A stretch of 64,000 nt of DNA from Sulfurospirillum oryzae (lineage in GTDB: Bacteria > Campylobacterota > Campylobacteria > Campylobacterales > Sulfurospirillaceae): positions 682,001 through 746,000 of the forward strand of contig NZ_JANZKZ010000002.1 of assembly GCF_025770725.1 (NCBI RefSeq). Direction: 5' to 3'. Shown piece by piece: positions 36,676-46,749 of the stretch (within the stretch, counting starts at the first letter, position 1; each line of letters begins with the position of its first letter). The position numbers and the translations under genes were made by a program. The notes under the pieces were generated by a model. That model was given only the letters and a program-made list of their open reading frames with translations. It had not been told where the DNA came from and did not search any database.

Positions 36676-36752
36676 GCTCTCTTACCTTTTGTAACTCTCT
36701 TTTTCAACTGGGATTCTACCGTCCGAATGTGACTTTTGCGTTATATGAATCT

Positions 36753-37304
36753 TTAAAACCAATATGTTGGGTAATGCCTTTTACTGTTTGAAGAAAGATT
36801 GTTGATAAGAAGCGCTACTAAAAGCATTATAAGCGCTCCAAAACCAATCGGAGTGAATGGATAAAGCCACCCTAACCTATGAATTTGCTCGCCACCCATG
36901 ACATAAATAAGCGCCGTAGCCCCACCTGGTGGGTGCATCGTACGACTAAAATGCATCACAACAATCGAAAGAGACACACTCAATGCACATAAAAATTCTG
37001 TTGACAAGAGTGAAGAAAACGTTTTAAGAAGAAAAACGGCAACGCATGCAGATAAAATATGCCCGCCTATGATATTACGTGGTTGCGAAAAATCAGCCTG
37101 AGGTGCTCCGTAAATCAGCACAGCTGAAGCTCCAAATGAGCCTAAAAGAAAAAAGCTCTCTTCAATGGCAAAATAGTGCCCAAATATCGCCACCAAATAG
37201 ATACCTAAAAAAGCACCAAAACCTGACCAAAGAATCTTACTTAAAGGCTTTCTTGAAGGTGGTTGTGACTTTGCTTTCATTCTTTGTACATAACTTTTTA
37301 TCAC
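36753..37304 (-). CDS. HPP family integral membrane protein
   Basis: 183 residues with four or five membrane helices and the defining HPPGGATALIYV motif (about 127-138). GTG at 37304 with GGAG seven bases upstream is the preferred start; an ATG eight codons later is possible. HPP proteins are inner-membrane proteins, and some transport nitrite in chloroplasts and cyanobacteria, but the bacterial role is largely unproven. Divergent from the chemoreceptor gene across 164 bp of AT-rich DNA. Confidence 0.88.
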   Translation of the reverse strand: MIKSYVQRMKAKSQPPSRKPLSKILWSGFGAFLGIYLVAIFGHYFAIEESFFLLGSFGASAVLIYGAPQADFSQPRNIIGGHILSACVAVFLLKTFSSLLSTEFLCALSVSLSIVVMHFSRTMHPPGGATALIYVMGGEQIHRLGWLYPFTPIGFGALIMLLVALLINNLSSNSKRHYPTYWF

Positions 37305-37468
37305 AGCCTTACTCCACCAATAATTTTAGTTATTTTAGAGAATTTATCATTTTTTAGAAATGACACACATCAAGCCGCTTTTAAATCTTTCCTCATTTTT
37401 TCTTTTAAGTTTACATATAATTTACATAAACTCACTACGATACGCGCCAAAATAACAAAAGGAGAACA

Positions 37469-39082
37469 ATGTTATTAGGAACAATCAAAAATAAACTAGC
37501 ATTTTTATTGGTCATTATATTTTTAGGATTTAGTGCATTAGGCATTGAAAGCCTCAAAGAAGGAAATGATGCGAAAATGGCAGCGACTAGGCTTACAAAC
37601 ATCGCAGACATAGAAAATCTTACCTTGGAATTACGCATTGAGCAGCGTGATTATCAGCTCTACTTCAAACAAATCAATTTTGATCGCTATGAAAAAACCT
37701 ATCAACAATTAATCACTGATTTAGATGCGCTCAAACTCATTCTTATGAGCTCACAAAATCACCAGCGCATTGAAACACTTAAAAAGCTATTGAACCAATG
37801 GCATGATATCAATGTTCCTCGTATGCAACTGTTTAAAAAGTACGGTTCAACATTGCATGAACCAAACTTTGCTCAAAACAATCCAGACGATGCTAAAAAA
37901 CTTGATGAATACTACAAACAAAGTAGCCAATTATTTGTTGTTATTATGGAAAAACTCGATGATTTGGCAAGCTCTGTCAAAACAAACAACTTTAACCGCC
38001 TAGATTCTAATATCGTAGCTTCACAAATTACTTTAGGCATTGTTTTGGTGACCGTTTTTGTCATATTTTTTACCGTTACTCGTTCTATTAAAAACTCTGT
38101 CGCACGTGCAAAAGCAGGCTGTGAGCGGATGCGTCAAAACAAAGACTTAAGTATGAAGATAGACATTGATTCTAAAGACGAGATCAACGACATTATTCAA
38201 GCTGTTAATACTCTCATTGGCGATGTTGCTTATGCGCTCAATGAAGCTAAAAGCAATGCTATTGAAAATGCCTCAGTAGCCGAAGAACTCTCCAGTACAA
38301 GCCTTCAGATCGGGAAGCGTGCTGAGGAAGAATCTAGAGTCGTTTTTGAGACAACCAACGATGCAAACGGTGTTGCTAATGCTATCACCGACGCAAGCAT
38401 TCAATCTCAAAATGTCAAAGACAGCACCACCCACGCCCAAGAAAGCCTACTAAGTGCGCAAAAACTTCTTAATGAAACCATCTCTCAACTCGGACTAACA
38501 GCACAAGCCGAAGCTGCCATCAATGATCGACTTACCCATCTCTCAAATGAAGCGGAACAGGTCAAATCGGTGCTTGATGTTATTGGTGACATCGCAGACC
38601 AAACCAATCTTTTAGCGCTTAATGCCGCCATTGAAGCCGCACGCGCAGGTGAACATGGACGTGGTTTTGCCGTTGTTGCCGATGAAGTACGAAAACTAGC
38701 AGAGCGTACTCAAAAAAGCCTTGTTGAGACCAATGCAACCGTCAATGTCATCGTTCAATCCATCAACGACATCAGTGGCGAAATGAACCACAATGCCAAA
38801 CGTATCCACGATCTTTCTGAATTTTCCAACAAAGTCACCACGCAAACCAACGATGCAGTGGTTATGCTCGACCAAAGTGTACTTGCCACCGATAACGTCG
38901 TTGAAAAAGCAAACAGTAATGTAAAACTTATCAAAACAGCGGTCATTGAAAAAATCGGAGAGATCAACACACTTTCAAGCTCCAATGCTAGAAGTGTCGA
39001 AGAGATAGCAGCAGCGGCAGAGCACCTTGCCAAACTTTCCTCTACCCTTAGCCTTACACTGGCACAATTTAAAACACTATAA
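37469..39082 (+). CDS. Methyl-accepting chemotaxis protein
   Basis: 537 residues. N-terminal membrane helix (about 9-26), periplasmic helical bundle sensor of about 165 residues, second membrane helix (about 190-210), HAMP-like linker, and a cytoplasmic coiled coil with the conserved tip [19 protein letters not shown] and [17 protein letters not shown], which contacts CheA and CheW. AAGGAG precedes the ATG. It and the receptor at 42217 share the signalling half but differ in sensors. The ligand is unknown. Confidence 0.94.
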   Translation: MLLGTIKNKLAFLLVIIFLGFSALGIESLKEGNDAKMAATRLTNIADIENLTLELRIEQRDYQLYFKQINFDRYEKTYQQLITDLDALKLILMSSQNHQRIETLKKLLNQWHDINVPRMQLFKKYGSTLHEPNFAQNNPDDAKKLDEYYKQSSQLFVVIMEKLDDLASSVKTNNFNRLDSNIVASQITLGIVLVTVFVIFFTVTRSIKNSVARAKAGCERMRQNKDLSMKIDIDSKDEINDIIQAVNTLIGDVAYALNEAKSNAIENASVAEELSSTSLQIGKRAEEESRVVFETTNDANGVANAITDASIQSQNVKDSTTHAQESLLSAQKLLNETISQLGLTAQAEAAINDRLTHLSNEAEQVKSVLDVIGDIADQTNLLALNAAIEAARAGEHGRGFAVVADEVRKLAERTQKSLVETNATVNVIVQSINDISGEMNHNAKRIHDLSEFSNKVTTQTNDAVVMLDQSVLATDNVVEKANSNVKLIKTAVIEKIGEINTLSSSNARSVEEIAAAAEHLAKLSSTLSLTLAQFKTL

Positions 39083-39091
39083 TTCTCATTC

Positions 39092-39121
39092 GTCCAAAGA
39101 GATGCACTCACCTCTTTGGAC
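39092..39121 (+). terminator. Terminator of the chemoreceptor gene
   Basis: A 10-bp perfect stem GTCCAAAGAG/CTCTTTGGAC with a 10-base loop, followed by ACTTCTTT, lies 10 bp after the stop codon. Confidence 0.75.
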
Positions 39122-39176
39122 ACTTCTTTAACAATTATTTGCTATGATTTGAAACTTTACATGTAAAAGGTTTCGC

Positions 39177-39992
39177 GTGTTAGAACAGACTATTTCATTG
39201 AAACTCACTCCCCTTTTTAAACCACGAGATGAGAAACAGAGTATTCTTTTAGGTTTTTGTGGCGATGCCCTTTTAATGGCGGTAGACGGTACTTTGCCTC
39301 CTTCGCATATTTTTGAAAACTTAGGCAAACCACGCCATAGTTTTCACATCGGTGAAATCGAAGAGTCTCTCTATACGCTTCTTGTGTGGGATGAAAACCT
39401 AGCCCTTCCAGAACACCTTGTCAAAACCAATCTTCGAGAATTTCTTGACGTTCACCCACCCCATCTTTATGCGATGCTTGCTCGTGCTAAACAGCTTGCA
39501 CACTGGCTTTACGATAACCAATACTGCGGTCGTTGTGGCGATCCTGTGGGCTATACGCCCAAGTTTTCTGCCCTTACATGTAAAACCTGTGGCTTTACCA
39601 TTTTCCCACGCCTTTCACCTGCATGTATTGTCCTCATCACCAGAGGCGAAGAGATACTTCTCGCCCGCTCGCCCTACTTTCAAGCAGGTATGTACAGCCT
39701 TTTAGCTGGCTTTGTGGAAGCGGGAGAAAGTGTCGAAGAAGCGGTGCATCGTGAAGTTTACGAAGAAGTGGGTATTCGCGTTAAAAACCTTCGCTATTTT
39801 GGCTCACAACCGTGGCCTTTTCCACACTCATTGATGATCGGTTTTTTTGCAGAGTACGAAAGTGGCGAACTACGCTTGCAACCTGAAGAGATCGAAGATG
39901 CTAAGTGGTTTACCAAAGAGACATTGCCAAAACTACCAAACCTTGCCACCATATCGGGCATGATAATAAACGCATGGCTTAAAGATCATTGA
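39177..39992 (+). CDS. nudC: NADH pyrophosphatase / RNA decapping Nudix hydrolase
   Basis: 271 residues starting at a GTG with AAAGG upstream. It cleaves NAD(H) to NMN(H) and AMP and can remove NAD caps from RNA. Four zinc cysteines (CGRCGDPV and CKTCGF), the Nudix box GFVEAGESVEEAVHREVYEE followed by VGI, and the NudC-specific SQPWPFPHS are all intact. The cytoplasmic enzyme stands alone here between a chemoreceptor and msrPQ. Two copies of the TTACATGTAA palindrome occur, one upstream of the start and one in the zinc-ribbon codons. Confidence 0.95.
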   Translation: MLEQTISLKLTPLFKPRDEKQSILLGFCGDALLMAVDGTLPPSHIFENLGKPRHSFHIGEIEESLYTLLVWDENLALPEHLVKTNLREFLDVHPPHLYAMLARAKQLAHWLYDNQYCGRCGDPVGYTPKFSALTCKTCGFTIFPRLSPACIVLITRGEEILLARSPYFQAGMYSLLAGFVEAGESVEEAVHREVYEEVGIRVKNLRYFGSQPWPFPHSLMIGFFAEYESGELRLQPEEIEDAKWFTKETLPKLPNLATISGMIINAWLKDH

Positions 39993-40047
39993 TTTTTTAT
40001 TGATATTTCTGTGTTAGAATGTGTGAACTTTGTAAGAGGAGTTTGCC

Positions 40048-40965
40048 ATGAACATCACCCCCGAAGCACTCTTTGAGGCACGTCGCCATTTTTTAAAACT
40101 AGGCGCTGGGGCATTGGTAAGTAGCACTGCCATTTCACAGCTTTTAGCCGAGCTTCCCAAAGACCTTAGCCTCTCCTATACACCCGATACCAACCCACTC
40201 AAACTCACATCCAACACATTTGAGCAGATCACCAATTATGTCAATTTTTACGAATTTTCAACCGACAAAGAAGCCCCTGTCAAACTTTCACAAAAAATGA
40301 AAACAAGCCCTTGGAATGTTGGATTTTTTGGAGAAATTAAAACGGAACAGATGTTAGAAGTGGACGATCTCATCGCTAAATTTGGACTTGAAGAACGCAT
40401 CTACCGTTTTCGCTGTGTTGAGGGATGGTCGATGGTCGTTCCTTGGATCGGCTTTCCGCTCTATAAATTACTGGATTATTTAGAGCCAAATAGCAAAGCC
40501 AAATACGTCAAATTCACCACTCGCCATGATCCTTCTATGTTTCCTGACCAAGCCAAAGGTATCTTTTCATCCATTAAACACCCTTATGTTGAAGGGCTGA
40601 GAATGGATGAGGCACGTCATCCACTGACCTTCATTGCAGTAGGGATGTACGGTAAACGACTGCTTCCTCAAAATGGCGCACCGATTCGCCTCGTTGTGCC
40701 ATGGAAATACGGTTTCAAATCCATCAAATCGCTTGACCTCATCGAATGTGTGCAAAGTGAACCGCTGAACACATGGCAAGAACAAAACCCCAAAGAGTAT
40801 GGCTTTTATGCCAATGTCAACCCAGCCGTTGACCACCCAAGATGGACACAAGCCAAAGAGCGCTTGCTTGGCAAACTCATCAAACAAGCGACTCTTTCTT
40901 TTAACGGTTACGACAAAGAGGTTGCGCATCTTTATGCAGGAATGGACTTAAGGAAATTCTTTTGA
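40048..40965 (+). CDS. msrP: Periplasmic protein-methionine-sulfoxide reductase, molybdenum subunit
   Basis: 305 residues. A Tat signal (RRHFLKLG at about 12-19) sends the folded molybdopterin protein to the periplasm. The catalytic Cys that ligates molybdenum is in RFRCVEGW near 128, and the sulfite-oxidase fold is recognisable throughout ([12 protein letters not shown]). It repairs oxidised methionines in envelope proteins with electrons from MsrQ. The stop overlaps the msrQ start, confirming the pair. Confidence 0.95.
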   Translation: MNITPEALFEARRHFLKLGAGALVSSTAISQLLAELPKDLSLSYTPDTNPLKLTSNTFEQITNYVNFYEFSTDKEAPVKLSQKMKTSPWNVGFFGEIKTEQMLEVDDLIAKFGLEERIYRFRCVEGWSMVVPWIGFPLYKLLDYLEPNSKAKYVKFTTRHDPSMFPDQAKGIFSSIKHPYVEGLRMDEARHPLTFIAVGMYGKRLLPQNGAPIRLVVPWKYGFKSIKSLDLIECVQSEPLNTWQEQNPKEYGFYANVNPAVDHPRWTQAKERLLGKLIKQATLSFNGYDKEVAHLYAGMDLRKFF

Positions 40966-41534
40966 AAGCCTTGCTCGTTTTCATTGCCCTGATTCCTTTA
41001 GGCGTTGCCTATTACACATTAGACAACGCTATTGACCCCATCAAGATGCTCTCCAACTACACTGGCATCGGGGCAATAACGCTTCTTTTACTTTCACTCG
41101 TACCCTCTACATGTAAAAGAGTGTGCGGGCAAAACTTCCTTCGATACCGCAAAACCATCGGCTTGCTTGCGTTTGTGTACGCCTTTTTACACGGTTGCGT
41201 TTTTGTCGTACTTGACAGTGAATTTGATTTCGTCACCATCTTTGAAAAAAGTCTCAAAAAACCGTTTATCTATGTCGGGGTTATCGCTTTGAGCATCCTC
41301 TTTTTAATGGCGCTTACCTCATTTAAAAAACTCTTTGCCACGTTTTCAAAGTACCATAAAGCGGTCTATGTAGCATTAGCACTTGCACTGCTTCATAGCT
41401 TTTGGGCACAAAAAGTTGCTGGTGTGTTTGAGTATAGCGTTATTGCCGTTGGAGTGGTGCTTTTAGGGGAGAGAATTTGGGCGTGGAAATCTTTACATGT
41501 AAAAACTAATTTAACCAATATTTCGCTACCATAA
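40962..41534 (+). CDS. msrQ: Haem-binding membrane subunit MsrQ
   Basis: 190 residues, beginning at a TTG that overlaps the msrP stop (TTGA) with TAAGGA upstream; no better ATG is available. About five or six membrane helices of the ferric-reductase-like family carry haem histidines (for example FLHG and LLHSFW). MsrQ passes quinol electrons to MsrP. Two TACATGTA palindromes occur in the coding sequence. A rare start codon and tight coupling may keep its level below that of msrP. Confidence 0.92.
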   Translation: MKALLVFIALIPLGVAYYTLDNAIDPIKMLSNYTGIGAITLLLLSLVPSTCKRVCGQNFLRYRKTIGLLAFVYAFLHGCVFVVLDSEFDFVTIFEKSLKKPFIYVGVIALSILFLMALTSFKKLFATFSKYHKAVYVALALALLHSFWAQKVAGVFEYSVIAVGVVLLGERIWAWKSLHVKTNLTNISLP

Positions 41535-41563
41535 CCTCTTATTTTCACCACAAAGAATACTCC

Positions 41564-42163
41564 ATGAACGCATTTATCTCAGGTTTTAGCCTCGGTTTTT
41601 CACTGATCTTAGCCATTGGGGCGCAAAATGCTTTTGTGCTTAAACAAGGCATTAAAAAAGAGCATGTCTTTATTATCTGCTTTGTCTGCGCGCTTTCAGA
41701 TGCTATTCTCATTTTTGCGGGCATTTCAGGCTTTGGTTATTTGGTAGAGAAGTTTCCCTCTTTACAAACCGTCGCAAAATATGGTGGTTTTGCTTTTTTA
41801 TTTGTCTATGGTTTGAAAAGTTTTTATTCGGCATGGAGCATGTCGCATGAGCTTAAACCCGAAGGTGTTGCTGCATCATCATTACTAAAAACCGTTCTGT
41901 TAACATTGGCGTTTACTTGGCTGAACCCTCATGTGTACCTTGATACGGTCATTTTATTAGGCTCTGTTTCCACCAAATTTGGCTCCCTTGCGCCGTTCTT
42001 TGGATTTGGAGCTATGACATCATCTTTCGTGTTTTTCTTTTCACTCGGTTATGGAGCAAGGATTTTAACGCCTATTTTTCAAAAACCAATTTCATGGAAA
42101 ATCCTTGAAGTGCTCATCGGCATCGTCATGCTCTCTTTAGCCTTTATGCTGTTAGGTTTGTAG
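41564..42163 (+). CDS. LysE/ArgO-family amino acid exporter
   Basis: 199 residues with five to six membrane helices. SLGFSLILAIGAQNAFVLKQGI at the start and TWLNPHVYLDTV are the ArgO/LysE signatures, so arginine or lysine is a likely substrate. It sits 30 bp after msrQ and may be co-transcribed. Its C-terminal helix resembles the LysE remnant at 19341, showing the region once carried at least two family members. Confidence 0.9.
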   Translation: MNAFISGFSLGFSLILAIGAQNAFVLKQGIKKEHVFIICFVCALSDAILIFAGISGFGYLVEKFPSLQTVAKYGGFAFLFVYGLKSFYSAWSMSHELKPEGVAASSLLKTVLLTLAFTWLNPHVYLDTVILLGSVSTKFGSLAPFFGFGAMTSSFVFFFSLGYGARILTPIFQKPISWKILEVLIGIVMLSLAFMLLGL

Positions 42164-42170
42164 AAAGAGT

Positions 42171-42196
42171 GGAGATAAAGAACTAACTTTATCTCC
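42171..42196. terminator. Hairpin between convergent lysE-type and chemoreceptor genes
   Basis: GGAGATAAAG and CTTTATCTCC pair perfectly around a 6-base loop. T-runs are weak on either side, so it is a likely but not classic bidirectional terminator. Confidence 0.55.
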
Positions 42197-42216
42197 GTAA
42201 CGCAGAAAAAAAAGAG

Positions 42217-43830
42217 TTAAGATCTAAACTGGTTCAATTTGCCATTAAGGCTCTCAGCCAATTTAGAGAGATGATCCGCAGCACTTGCGATCTCTTCAAC
42301 ACTTCTGGCATTCTCACTGGTTAAAGAATTGATGTTGGTAACCATAGAGACGATTCTGTCGGTATCACTCGCGATGCGAATGGAGTTTGCCGCACTTGTC
42401 GTTACTGAAACGACGCTCTCTTGCATAACCATCGTTGTTCCAAGTATGGTCTCCTCAACTCCTGTTGAGACATCTGAAAGGCGTTGAATGTTTTTAGCAT
42501 TTCTGCCCATTTGTTCTGAAGAGTCCACGATGGACTGGACAATGACATTAATGGTTGCATTGATCTCGGTGAGTGAATTTTGAGTGCGTTCTGCAAGCTT
42601 TCGTACCTCATCGGCAACAACCGCAAATCCACGCCCATGCTCCCCTGCTCTGGCTGCTTCAATAGCAGCATTAAGGGCTAAAAGGTTTGTTTGATCGGCA
42701 ATATCAGAGATAACCGTCAAAATTTGTTTGACCTGTTCCGCATCACTGCTCATTTGCTCCAATTTAGAAGCTAAAGCAGTTTCTGCTTCACTCGCGAGTC
42801 CTACTTCATTACGAAGACTAATGACTTCATTTTTGGCATCTTCAAGTTTTTGACCTGCATCGGTAATGCTTTTTTTCATCTGCTCTGAAAGCATCGCTGT
42901 CTCTTGGACAAAAGTTTTAATCGTCGATATTTCTTGAATAGTATTTTCGACAATCGTTGTACTTTGCTCGGCATTACGTCCTATTTGCATGCTTGTTGTG
43001 CTCAGTTCATGCGACACAGAGGCATTTTCATTGGAAGAGTTTTTGGCATCGACGATGGTTTGCTCTAACGTGGTAACCAAGGCGTTAAAACTCTCAACAA
43101 TATCTTTAAATTCATTCTTTTTATCATAGTTTATTCTAAATTTCAATTCTTTAGTGTGAACAAAAGAGACCATACTATCACGGATAATATGCACCCCATG
43201 GATGATATTTCGACGAATAACCGTACTGACGATCAATGTTGTAACAGCAACCGCAATTGACAATAAAATCATCAAAAGAGACGCAAAATCTTTTGTTGAA
43301 GCTGCTTTTTGAGCTTCATCATTTGCGAGGGAAACATTGTATTTGATATGTTCTTCTAACATTGCCGCCAACGCTCCAACCTCTTTTTGGCGACTCATCA
43401 CAAAATCGTGCGCTTCGTTCTCTTTGCTTGATTGTGAAAATTTAATGGCTTGGTCTGCTAAATGAAAATACTGCTCTGCCAATTCTCTATCTTTATTAAG
43501 AAATTCTTTGTCCTTATCATCGGAGATCATTGGCTCATACTTTTTAAAGTCATTTAAAAGCTCCACCCGTGTATCGGTAATTGCTTTTTCTAGTGTTTTT
43601 TTCAAATCACTGTTGTTCGTTGATGCAAGGTGTTGCCACAAATAGATTCTTAAACGAAAAGCATGATTGAGGGTGCTGTTGAGCAAAACAACGCTTGGTA
43701 TAGAATTGATATTGCCATAATTCGTTTGCGTATAAACTTTTTCCATATTGGAGTAGCTAATACCAAACACCGTAAAAATACCTATGATCGCTATGGAAAG
43801 CATGACAATCAGTTGCTTTGAAATACTCAT
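42217..43830 (-). CDS. Methyl-accepting chemotaxis protein
   Basis: 537 residues from the ATG at 43830, with AAAGGAG upstream; an in-frame start 51 bp earlier has no ribosome site. Membrane helix about 9-27, a four-helix-bundle sensor (about 35-185), second helix (about 190-213), HAMP-like region and a signalling tip ([36 protein letters not shown]) nearly identical to the receptor at 37469. Shared tips and distinct sensors point to paralogues serving the same CheA array. Ligand unknown. Confidence 0.94.
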   Translation of the reverse strand: MSISKQLIVMLSIAIIGIFTVFGISYSNMEKVYTQTNYGNINSIPSVVLLNSTLNHAFRLRIYLWQHLASTNNSDLKKTLEKAITDTRVELLNDFKKYEPMISDDKDKEFLNKDRELAEQYFHLADQAIKFSQSSKENEAHDFVMSRQKEVGALAAMLEEHIKYNVSLANDEAQKAASTKDFASLLMILLSIAVAVTTLIVSTVIRRNIIHGVHIIRDSMVSFVHTKELKFRINYDKKNEFKDIVESFNALVTTLEQTIVDAKNSSNENASVSHELSTTSMQIGRNAEQSTTIVENTIQEISTIKTFVQETAMLSEQMKKSITDAGQKLEDAKNEVISLRNEVGLASEAETALASKLEQMSSDAEQVKQILTVISDIADQTNLLALNAAIEAARAGEHGRGFAVVADEVRKLAERTQNSLTEINATINVIVQSIVDSSEQMGRNAKNIQRLSDVSTGVEETILGTTMVMQESVVSVTTSAANSIRIASDTDRIVSMVTNINSLTSENARSVEEIASAADHLSKLAESLNGKLNQFRS

Positions 43831-44002
43831 GATATAAACTCCTTTTTTTAATAAGGAAATCATAACAACGAAGTGTTGCAAATGCGTTATATTTAATTTG
43901 TCACTAAAATATCACTACATAGATTAAAGTATTTTACACACAAGATTTTACATGTAACGATAAAACAACGTCTATGGTTATCACTTTTTAGAGAGGTTTG
44001 GT

Positions 44003-44008
44003 TATACT
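44003..44008 (+). promoter_or_regulatory. Likely -10 box for the AAA-FtsH hybrid gene
   Basis: TATACT with an upstream TGGT extension lies 33 bp before the ATG, and AGGAG is 4 bases before it. The gap also holds a TTTACATGTAAC palindrome at about 43948. Confidence 0.45.
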
Positions 44009-44040
44009 AGCTTTGCAATAGATTGAAGTAGCAGGAGTAC

Positions 44041-46452
44041 ATGATGAAATGTAAAGATGGCTATGAGAAGCTTGCTCAAAAGCTCGAAGAAACACTTAAA
44101 AGTCATCTCTTTGACCAAAACTTTGCCATTGAGACCATAACCAAAACACTGGTGCAAATGCGCCTTGTAACCTCTAAAGTGAGAGCGCTTTTTACCTTTA
44201 TAGGACCTCCAAATTGCGGTAAGCGCTACCTTGCTGAACTCCTCTTAAGCGCTGATTCGCAGATAGACCAACTCAAAACGTTTCAGATGGATCAGTACAA
44301 TGACACGTTTAACGCAGAGCAACTCTCTGCCTCAAGCATTGAGAGCGATGTCACCGAATTTGTCAAGAAAAATCCTAACGCCATTTTGCTTTTTGAAGAT
44401 ATCGACAAAGCCGACACGCAAGTACAACTCTCCTTATACACACTCTTTTCGGACTCAGAAAAAAACATCGTCGATTTTTCGCATGTCATTGTCATTATGA
44501 CCACCACAAGACTTAGCCCACTCTTGGGACGTCAAGACCTACTGGAACTTTTCAAAAATGATCCTCTGCAAGCGCATACCTTTTTGATGGAACGCCTAGG
44601 ACAAGAAGAGATTATGATTAGCGGTGTGAAAGAAAAAGTGTTCGATAAAAAGCTTCTTTCCCTACTCAATGAATGCACACTTGTGCCTTTTAACCGTTTA
44701 AGCCTCACAGCGCTCATCAAGATCGGTGCTCAAAGCTTGCATGGCATGTCACAAAACTTCATCAAAGACAGCGGTATTGAGATTGAGTACACCAACATCG
44801 ATGTGCTCATCTCTCTTTTAACACTCTCACTAGCGCCTTATCTCAATGCCAGACATATTCGCAAAAAACTTCCAGAAGTCGTTTTTAACCGTATTTATGA
44901 CACGCTCAAATGCCATGAAAATATCACTAAAATAAGCTACAAAGTGTCTCAAAAAGCAGGTACTTTTGTCAAAAAAGCACTTAAAGACCAGCCTTTACTG
45001 CTCAAAAAAATTAGCAAACAACACGAAGGTATTGAGCTTGAATGGAGTGTTCGCGTTGTCAAAGGCGTGGCAGAACTTACCATCAAAAACGCTTTTTTCC
45101 GCAAAGAAAAACTGCCTATTTCTTCTGAAGATGCCCTGCATGTTTCGGATGTCACATTTGAGGACATCGCGGGACAACAGCGTGTTAAAGCGGAGCTTTT
45201 GGAGATTCTAACACTCATTAAAGAGCCTGCGCGTCTTAAACAATTTGACATGCCTCCGCCTAAAGGGATGATTCTCTATGGACCCTCTGGCATGGGTAAA
45301 AAATTACTCGCACGTGCCTTTGCCAACGCCGCAGACATGCCTTTTACCGTCGTGCGTGATGCAGACTTGTTTGATGCAGGTAAAATTCACAAAGCGTATG
45401 CCCAAGCGTATGGTTCAGCGCCCTCCATCGTGCTTTTGGAAGACATTGATGTGCAAGGACTTGTCGGTGGCGTCATCGCAACGATGAGCATTCAGCCTTT
45501 GGTGGATGAATTAGATGCTATCGCGCAAAGTTTTGATGCACCTATTTTTACCATCATTACGATTGGAGAGAGTAGTCCTATCCCCGATCCATTGGTGCAA
45601 ACAGGGCGCATTGATATTCGTATTGAAGTGCCAAAACTCGACATGGAAGCCCGTCGCTTTTTCATCGAAGAGATTTTGAAAAAACCGCACGATGCACGCA
45701 TTGACATTGAAAAAGTGGTACGTTACATCTCAGGCATGGGTGGCGATGAGCTCAAACGCATTGGACAAGAAGCAGCGCTGTTTGCCGCACGCAAAGGGTT
45801 GAAAGAGATTAGTGAAGAGATTTTGTTAGAGCAGATCAACATCATCAAATATGGCAATAAATTAGAAAGTAAACAGATACGCGACATCGAAACCTCTATG
45901 GCAAAAACAGCCTACCATGAAGCAGGACACGCGGTACTCTCTTTCGTGCTCTGCCCACACATCAAAATCGAGCAAGTCACTGTTGCTCCTCGTAGCGACG
46001 CACTTGGCTTTGTCTCTTACCATAACGATGACTACATTGACGCTATATCCAAAGATGAACTCTTTGCCAACATCTGTGTCTTACTGGCAGGGCGCATTGC
46101 TAAGATGGAAAAGTACGGAAAAGCGGGTATGGAAACGGGTGCTATTACTGACCTTGAAATTGCGAGCATGCAAGCGTATTCTGCGATTGCTCTGTTTGGC
46201 ATGGATGATGAACTGGGTTACATTAACATCAGCGGCATTGAAGATGCGTACGACAAAGAGCTTTTAGCGGAAAAATTGGAAACAAGACTTTTGGCGTGGA
46301 TGGATGAAGCTAAAAAACAGACTGAAAAAGAGGTGAAACGACTCTGGCCTGCTATCGAAGCAGTGGCACAATCTCTTATCGCTAAAGAGGTCATCGATGG
46401 TTTGGAACTTAAAAAGATCATCGAAGAAAAAATACCAAATCATGTGCCATAA
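44041..46452 (+). CDS. Soluble AAA-FtsH hybrid: ClpA-like AAA domain, FtsH-type AAA domain and M41 metallopeptidase
   Basis: 803 residues, no membrane segments. Residues about 20-300 resemble a Clp/Hsp100-type AAA module (GPPNCGKR 55-62, LLFEDIDKAD 116-125). Residues about 365-600 resemble the FtsH AAA module (FEDIAGQQRVK, GPSGMGKK 414-421, LLEDID 465-470). An M41 peptidase follows (about 610-803) with zinc motif HEAGH 626-630 and the third ligand Asp704 in AITDLEIAS. Both P-loops lack the usual Ser/Thr after GK and the second Walker B reads ED, not DE. It may be a peptidase with a weakened or structural ATPase part. Substrate unknown. Confidence 0.88.
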   Translation: MMKCKDGYEKLAQKLEETLKSHLFDQNFAIETITKTLVQMRLVTSKVRALFTFIGPPNCGKRYLAELLLSADSQIDQLKTFQMDQYNDTFNAEQLSASSIESDVTEFVKKNPNAILLFEDIDKADTQVQLSLYTLFSDSEKNIVDFSHVIVIMTTTRLSPLLGRQDLLELFKNDPLQAHTFLMERLGQEEIMISGVKEKVFDKKLLSLLNECTLVPFNRLSLTALIKIGAQSLHGMSQNFIKDSGIEIEYTNIDVLISLLTLSLAPYLNARHIRKKLPEVVFNRIYDTLKCHENITKISYKVSQKAGTFVKKALKDQPLLLKKISKQHEGIELEWSVRVVKGVAELTIKNAFFRKEKLPISSEDALHVSDVTFEDIAGQQRVKAELLEILTLIKEPARLKQFDMPPPKGMILYGPSGMGKKLLARAFANAADMPFTVVRDADLFDAGKIHKAYAQAYGSAPSIVLLEDIDVQGLVGGVIATMSIQPLVDELDAIAQSFDAPIFTIITIGESSPIPDPLVQTGRIDIRIEVPKLDMEARRFFIEEILKKPHDARIDIEKVVRYISGMGGDELKRIGQEAALFAARKGLKEISEEILLEQINIIKYGNKLESKQIRDIETSMAKTAYHEAGHAVLSFVLCPHIKIEQVTVAPRSDALGFVSYHNDDYIDAISKDELFANICVLLAGRIAKMEKYGKAGMETGAITDLEIASMQAYSAIALFGMDDELGYINISGIEDAYDKELLAEKLETRLLAWMDEAKKQTEKEVKRLWPAIEAVAQSLIAKEVIDGLELKKIIEEKIPNHVP

Positions 46453-46468
46453 TCTTTACATGTAAAGA

Positions 46469-46496
46469 ATTTCTAGGGCAAAATTGCCCTAGAAAT
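46469..46496. terminator. Bidirectional hairpin between the AAA-FtsH and tusA-type genes
   Basis: A 13-bp perfect stem (ATTTCTAGGGCAA with TTGCCCTAGAAAT) and a 2-base loop separates convergent genes. A TTTACATGTAAA lies just before it (46455-46466). Confidence 0.75.
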
Positions 46497-46501
46497 CAAT
46501 G

Positions 46502-46738
46502 TTATTTTTGAATAAGATAACGAATGGTCGGACCATCTTGAATGATCTCTAAAACCGTATAACCGTAATTTTTGGCATCGAGAGGTATGTTGTTAATCGA
46601 CTGCGGACAGTCACTAATCACCTCTAAAATCTCACCTTTTTTAAGCGTTGGTAACGCTTCAAGGGTCGCTATTGCTGGGTAAGGGCAAGGCTCGCCGCGC
46701 ATATCAAGTGAATAATTAGGTACGATTGCTTCTTTCAT
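46502..46738 (-). CDS. TusA-family sulfur carrier protein
   Basis: 78 residues. The conserved MRGEPCPYPAI near residue 13 provides the Cys that carries a persulfide (or selenium). It lies 11 bp after a YeeE/YedE transporter gene in the same direction, the common tusA-yeeE pair. Together they probably take up a sulfur compound such as thiosulfate and pass on the sulfane sulfur; selenium is the alternative known for YedE-YedF pairs. Cytoplasmic. Confidence 0.9.
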   Translation of the reverse strand: MKEAIVPNYSLDMRGEPCPYPAIATLEALPTLKKGEILEVISDCPQSINNIPLDAKNYGYTVLEIIQDGPTIRYLIQK

Positions 46739-46749
46739 GAACGCTTCCT

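Noticed and set aside
44949-45251. 100-residue antisense frame within the AAA-FtsH gene
   Set aside because: Shadow of a well-supported gene; no promoter or ribosome site.
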